64,000 nt of DNA from NCBI RefSeq assembly GCF_039652555.1, contig NZ_JBDJAF010000006.1, forward strand, positions 1 through 64,000. Reading direction: 5' to 3'. Position numbers and translations under genes: made by a program. Positions 61,170 to 64,000 of this stretch are shown here, in pieces. Numbering within the stretch: the stretch's first letter is position 1; every line of letters begins with the position of its first letter. The notes beneath the pieces are model-generated. The model made no database searches. It saw nothing but the letters and a program-made list of their open reading frames with translations, and was not told where the DNA came from. This stretch comes from Parafrigoribacterium mesophilum. GTDB lineage: Bacteria > Actinomycetota > Actinomycetes > Actinomycetales > Microbacteriaceae.

Positions 61170-62766
61170 TGAGTCGGCGCCGGTCGACCACCGTGGCGAC
61201 GACCAGGGCCGCGAACGACAACCCGGTCAGCAACCACTCCAACTCGCGCCCGAACATCATCGCCGGGGTGATCGCGTCGCTGAGCGGCACCGTCTCGACC
61301 ATCGAACCGGGAGTCCAGGTGGGCAGCGCGGCGATGGTGCTGCCGTCCGGCGCGATGATCGCGCTGGTGCCCACCGTGGAGATGTTCACGACGCTGCGGC
61401 TGGTCTCCATGGCGCGCAGTCGTGCGATCGCCAGCTGCTGCACGCTTTCATCGGTGTGCCCGAAATCGGCGTTGTTCGTGGGCGCGAGGATCACCTGCGC
61501 TCCGGTGTCGATCATCTGGTGGATCAACCCGTCGTCCACGATGTCGAAGCAGATCGCCACGCCGGCCAGCACGTGGTTGATGTCGAACACGTTCGGTCTC
61601 GTGCCGATCGCATAGTCGCGCGGAACCAAGTCGAACAGGCTGGGCGCGAACGGGTACCAGAACTGCCGGTCCGGGAGGTACTCGGCGAAGGGCACCGGAT
61701 GGATTTTGTCGTACTGGGCCACCGCCCCCTCCCCCGACTTCCAGAGCAGCAGGCTGTTGAACAGGCGCCCCCTCGCATCCTCGGTGATGGTCCCGGTGAC
61801 CAGCGGCGCGTTCATGTCCGCGGTGATCCGGTCCAGCGCGCGCGCCGACGCGCCGTCCCGAAGCGGATCGATGTCGGCGGCGTTCTCCGGCCACACCACC
61901 AGGTCCACCGTCTCGCCGATGAGCGGGATGGTCTCCCGGAGGTGGTCCTGCAGGGTCTGTCCCGGCTGGTGCTGGGCGAACAGTCCGGCGTCGGAGGCGC
62001 CCTGCACCGCCGCGACCCGGAACGACCCGGAGGATGCCACCGGCCAGGCCGGCACCACCGCGACCACCGCGAACGCCGCCACCACCGCGATGGCGCGCGC
62101 CAGGCCGGACAGCCTCACCTCGAGCAGCGCCTGCAGTGCGATGGCGGCCAGCGCCGCCAGCACGAAGCTCAGCCCGGAGATGCCGATCCACGCGACCAGA
62201 TGACCGAGCGGGCTGGCCGACTGCGAGAAGGCCAGGCGCCCCCAGGAGAATCCGCCGTACGGCCAGACACTGGTGATCGCCTCCCGCAGCGTCCATAACC
62301 CGGCCAGCACCAACGGCAGCAGCAGCAGACGCCCGATCCGGCCCGGCCACAGCGCCGGCACGGTGCGCCAGGCCAGGGCCATCAGCATCGCCCCGAAGCC
62401 GAAGAACACCGACTGCAGCCCGGCCAGCGCCAGCCACGGCACCGGGCCGAGGTACACGGTGAGCCAGAAGATGTGCGTGCCGAAGAACGCGAATCCGCCG
62501 ATCAGACCGACCAGGAACCCGCCGCCGGCCCGACGAGCCCGCAGCGACCAGAGCATCAGCGCGGTGCCGGGGATGACCAGCGGCCACCAGCCCAGGTCGG
62601 GGAACGCGGCGGCATTGATGATGCCGGCCGCAGCGGCGGTGACGCAGGCCAGCCACAGCTTCGGGGCCGCCAGGGCTGGACCACGCACGGCCGACCGCCA
62701 TCGGGCCGGCAGAGCGGCGGGCAGCAGCCACGCACTGCGCAGACGCGCCCGGGATCGGCCCACCAC
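61135..62766 (-). CDS. lnt: Apolipoprotein N-acyltransferase
   Basis: Lnt adds the third acyl chain to the N-terminal Cys of lipoproteins. The 543-residue protein has about seven membrane helices in its first 240 residues and a nitrilase-fold domain with a Glu-Lys-Cys triad: Glu294 in VVWPEN, Lys354 in YDKIHPVPF and Cys406 in GVAICFD. A final helix near residue 520 anchors the C-terminus. It works after LspA (encoded at 32029-32625). GTG at 62766 is 2 nt from the helicase stop, indicating an operon with the helicase and ppm1. Confidence 0.93.
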   Translation of the reverse strand: MVGRSRARLRSAWLLPAALPARWRSAVRGPALAAPKLWLACVTAAAAGIINAAAFPDLGWWPLVIPGTALMLWSLRARRAGGGFLVGLIGGFAFFGTHIFWLTVYLGPVPWLALAGLQSVFFGFGAMLMALAWRTVPALWPGRIGRLLLLPLVLAGLWTLREAITSVWPYGGFSWGRLAFSQSASPLGHLVAWIGISGLSFVLAALAAIALQALLEVRLSGLARAIAVVAAFAVVAVVPAWPVASSGSFRVAAVQGASDAGLFAQHQPGQTLQDHLRETIPLIGETVDLVVWPENAADIDPLRDGASARALDRITADMNAPLVTGTITEDARGRLFNSLLLWKSGEGAVAQYDKIHPVPFAEYLPDRQFWYPFAPSLFDLVPRDYAIGTRPNVFDINHVLAGVAICFDIVDDGLIHQMIDTGAQVILAPTNNADFGHTDESVQQLAIARLRAMETSRSVVNISTVGTSAIIAPDGSTIAALPTWTPGSMVETVPLSDAITPAMMFGRELEWLLTGLSFAALVVATVVDRRRLSVGRRSGGRRG

Positions 62767-62768
62767 GG

Positions 62769-64000
62769 TCAGCTCACACTCGAATACGCCACGATGCCGC
62801 GCCGCACGGCATCCACGGCGGCGTGCGCGGCCGGGCCGACGGTGCCGTCACCCACCAGCGAGATCTGGTCGAGCAGGTCGACGGCCTGCTTGGCGATGCG
62901 CACGAAGTCGCCGGCGGCCAGTTCGGCGTCGCTCAGCACAGCATCCAGGGCGCCGCCCTGCGCCCAGTGGTACATGGGTAGGCACATGGCGGCCGAGGGC
63001 GGTTCGCTTCCCGGCAAGCGGTGCTCCCGCTCCAGATCGTCGAGGTTGCTCCACAGGTCGGTGGTCTTCTCGAACGCGGACCGGAAGGTGGGGTTCGGCA
63101 TCCGGTGGTAGGTCAGCGCGCCGTCTTCCCGCCGTGGTTCGTAGACCAGCGCCGTGGCCATCGCCGCCATCCCGGCGACATCCAACTGCTTCCAGGTGCC
63201 GCGGCGCAGGCATTCGGCCACCAGGAGGTCGCGTTCGCCGTAGATGCGGCGCAGCGTTCGGCCGTGCGGGCCCACCACCAGGGTGCCGTCGCGGCGGGCC
63301 AGGTAGCCCAGCTCGAGCAGCACGTCGCTCACCCGGTCGAAGATCTTCGCGATCAGGCCGGTGCGTTCCCTGATCTGCCTGGTCAGGTCGTCGGTCTGCT
63401 TTTTCAGCCGCCACCAGCGCTCCGCCCAGCGGGCGTGGGTCTCGCGATCCTTGCAGGCGTGGCACGGATGCTGCTTCACCCGTTTGCGCAGCGCGTTCAG
63501 CTGATGCCCGCGGCGTTCCCGATCCGCCCGGCTCTGCGCCTGGCTGGCGCCCTTGCGCTCCAGGTCGGTGAGTTCGCGGCGCAGCGCCGCGTACTCGGTG
63601 AAGTCGCCCAGGTGACACGTCATCGATTTTGCGTAGCCGTCCAGCGACTCCGACTGGCTGCGGACCTTCCTGGCCAGGCTCACCACCGAGCGGTCGGCCT
63701 GGAACTGAGCGAACGAGGATTCCAGGATGTCCCTGGTGCGCTCGCGGCCGAACTGCTCGATGAGGTTGACGGCCATGTTGTAGGTGGGTTTGAAGCTGGA
63801 GTTCAGCGGGTAGGTGCGCCGGGACGCCAGCGAGGCCACCGCCTCCGCGTCCAAGCCGGACTGCCACTGGATCACCGAGTGGCCCAACGAGTCGATGCCG
63901 CGGCGGCCGGCCCGCCCGGTGAGCTGGGTGTACTCCCCCGGGGTGATCGGTACCCGGGCCTCGCCGTTGAACTTCTCCAGCTTCTCCAGCACCACGGTGC
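62769..64000 (-). CDS. helY: HelY-type Ski2-like DEAD/DEAH-box RNA helicase, C-terminal part
   Basis: This is the C-terminal part of a superfamily 2 helicase of the Ski2/HelY group; the N-terminal ATPase half lies beyond the window. Motif VI is visible as QLTGRAGRRGID at the left edge of the protein part shown, followed by the HelY C-terminal region with a Cys pair (PCHACKDRE) and a final helical domain. About 410 residues are visible and no start codon is within the window. It precedes lnt and ppm1 in one direction, consistent with cotranscription. Confidence 0.9.
   Translation of the reverse strand, partial: TVVLEKLEKFNGEARVPITPGEYTQLTGRAGRRGIDSLGHSVIQWQSGLDAEAVASLASRRTYPLNSSFKPTYNMAVNLIEQFGRERTRDILESSFAQFQADRSVVSLARKVRSQSESLDGYAKSMTCHLGDFTEYAALRRELTDLERKGASQAQSRADRERRGHQLNALRKRVKQHPCHACKDRETHARWAERWWRLKKQTDDLTRQIRERTGLIAKIFDRVSDVLLELGYLARRDGTLVVGPHGRTLRRIYGERDLLVAECLRRGTWKQLDVAGMAAMATALVYEPRREDGALTYHRMPNPTFRSAFEKTTDLWSNLDDLEREHRLPGSEPPSAAMCLPMYHWAQGGALDAVLSDAELAAGDFVRIAKQAVDLLDQISLVGDGTVGPAAHAAVDAVRRGIVAYSSVS

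Overview
This 64 kb window is a high-GC chromosomal segment of an actinobacterium. It encodes RbpA, DivIVA/Wag31, SepF, an FtsZ without FtsA, an Rv2175c-type DNA-binding protein, a PASTA kinase and an actinobacterial bcc-aa3 respiratory chain. Gene order follows the corresponding part of Mycobacterium tuberculosis (fadD15, acyltransferase, aroG, pknL, Rv2175c, ids, mraZ ... dnaE; trpD, ctaE, qcrCAB). Protein style, a MurE with an altered diamino-acid motif and the RE-like/AbiEi-type orphan gene fit Microbacteriaceae (Cryobacterium/Leifsonia-like); that placement is inference. Almost all of the window is core housekeeping DNA. I found no tRNA, rRNA, CRISPR array, insertion sequence or prophage, and no clear multi-gene accessory system.

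Layout. 1-8.1 kb: the end of pyruvate carboxylase, a MinD/ParA-like ATPase, peptide deformylase, a convergent long-chain acyl-CoA ligase, a PlsC-type acyltransferase and class II DAHP synthase. 8.2-13.7 kb: a PASTA Ser/Thr kinase (PknL type), a three-LysM wall hydrolase-like protein, an Rv2175c-family regulator, a polyprenyl diphosphate synthase and a DUF3040 membrane protein closed by a strong terminator. 13.9-31.1 kb: the division and cell-wall operon mraZ-rsmH-ftsL-ftsI-murE-murF-mraY-murD-ftsW-murG-murC-ftsQ-ftsZ-yggS-sepF-yggT, mostly with overlapping or abutting genes and preceded by three MraZ boxes. 31.2-42.6 kb: divIVA, lspA, rluD, dnaE, hisD, nrdR, pyrD, a DUF3043 protein, an M20 dipeptidase and erpA. 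42.8-52.9 kb: respiratory genes ctaC-ctaD-ctaF on + facing ctaE-qcrC-qcrA-qcrB on -. Between them lie a GNAT gene and an RE-like orphan flanked by two related hairpins; trpD diverges from ctaE. 53-64 kb: a small Cys protein, a class II UvrA-like ATPase, an SGNH hydrolase, an atypical SDR, an NfeD-SPFH pair, a glycerophosphodiesterase, rbpA, ppm1, lnt and the 3' part of a HelY-type helicase.

How it fits together. The dcw operon makes lipid II and the FtsQLW-FtsI-FtsZ-SepF division machine, DivIVA marks the poles, and the kinase, LysM protein and prenyl synthase beside it form a cell-envelope neighbourhood. The respiratory genes encode a bc1-aa3 supercomplex with a di-haem QcrC. The most notable non-coding signals are a covarying pair of 64-nt hairpins, repeated duplications of gene ends that include the stop codon, a recurring -10 box 6-9 nt from the start codon (leaderless genes), tandem palindromic operators near the SDR, and AT-rich direct repeats near 53.4 kb.
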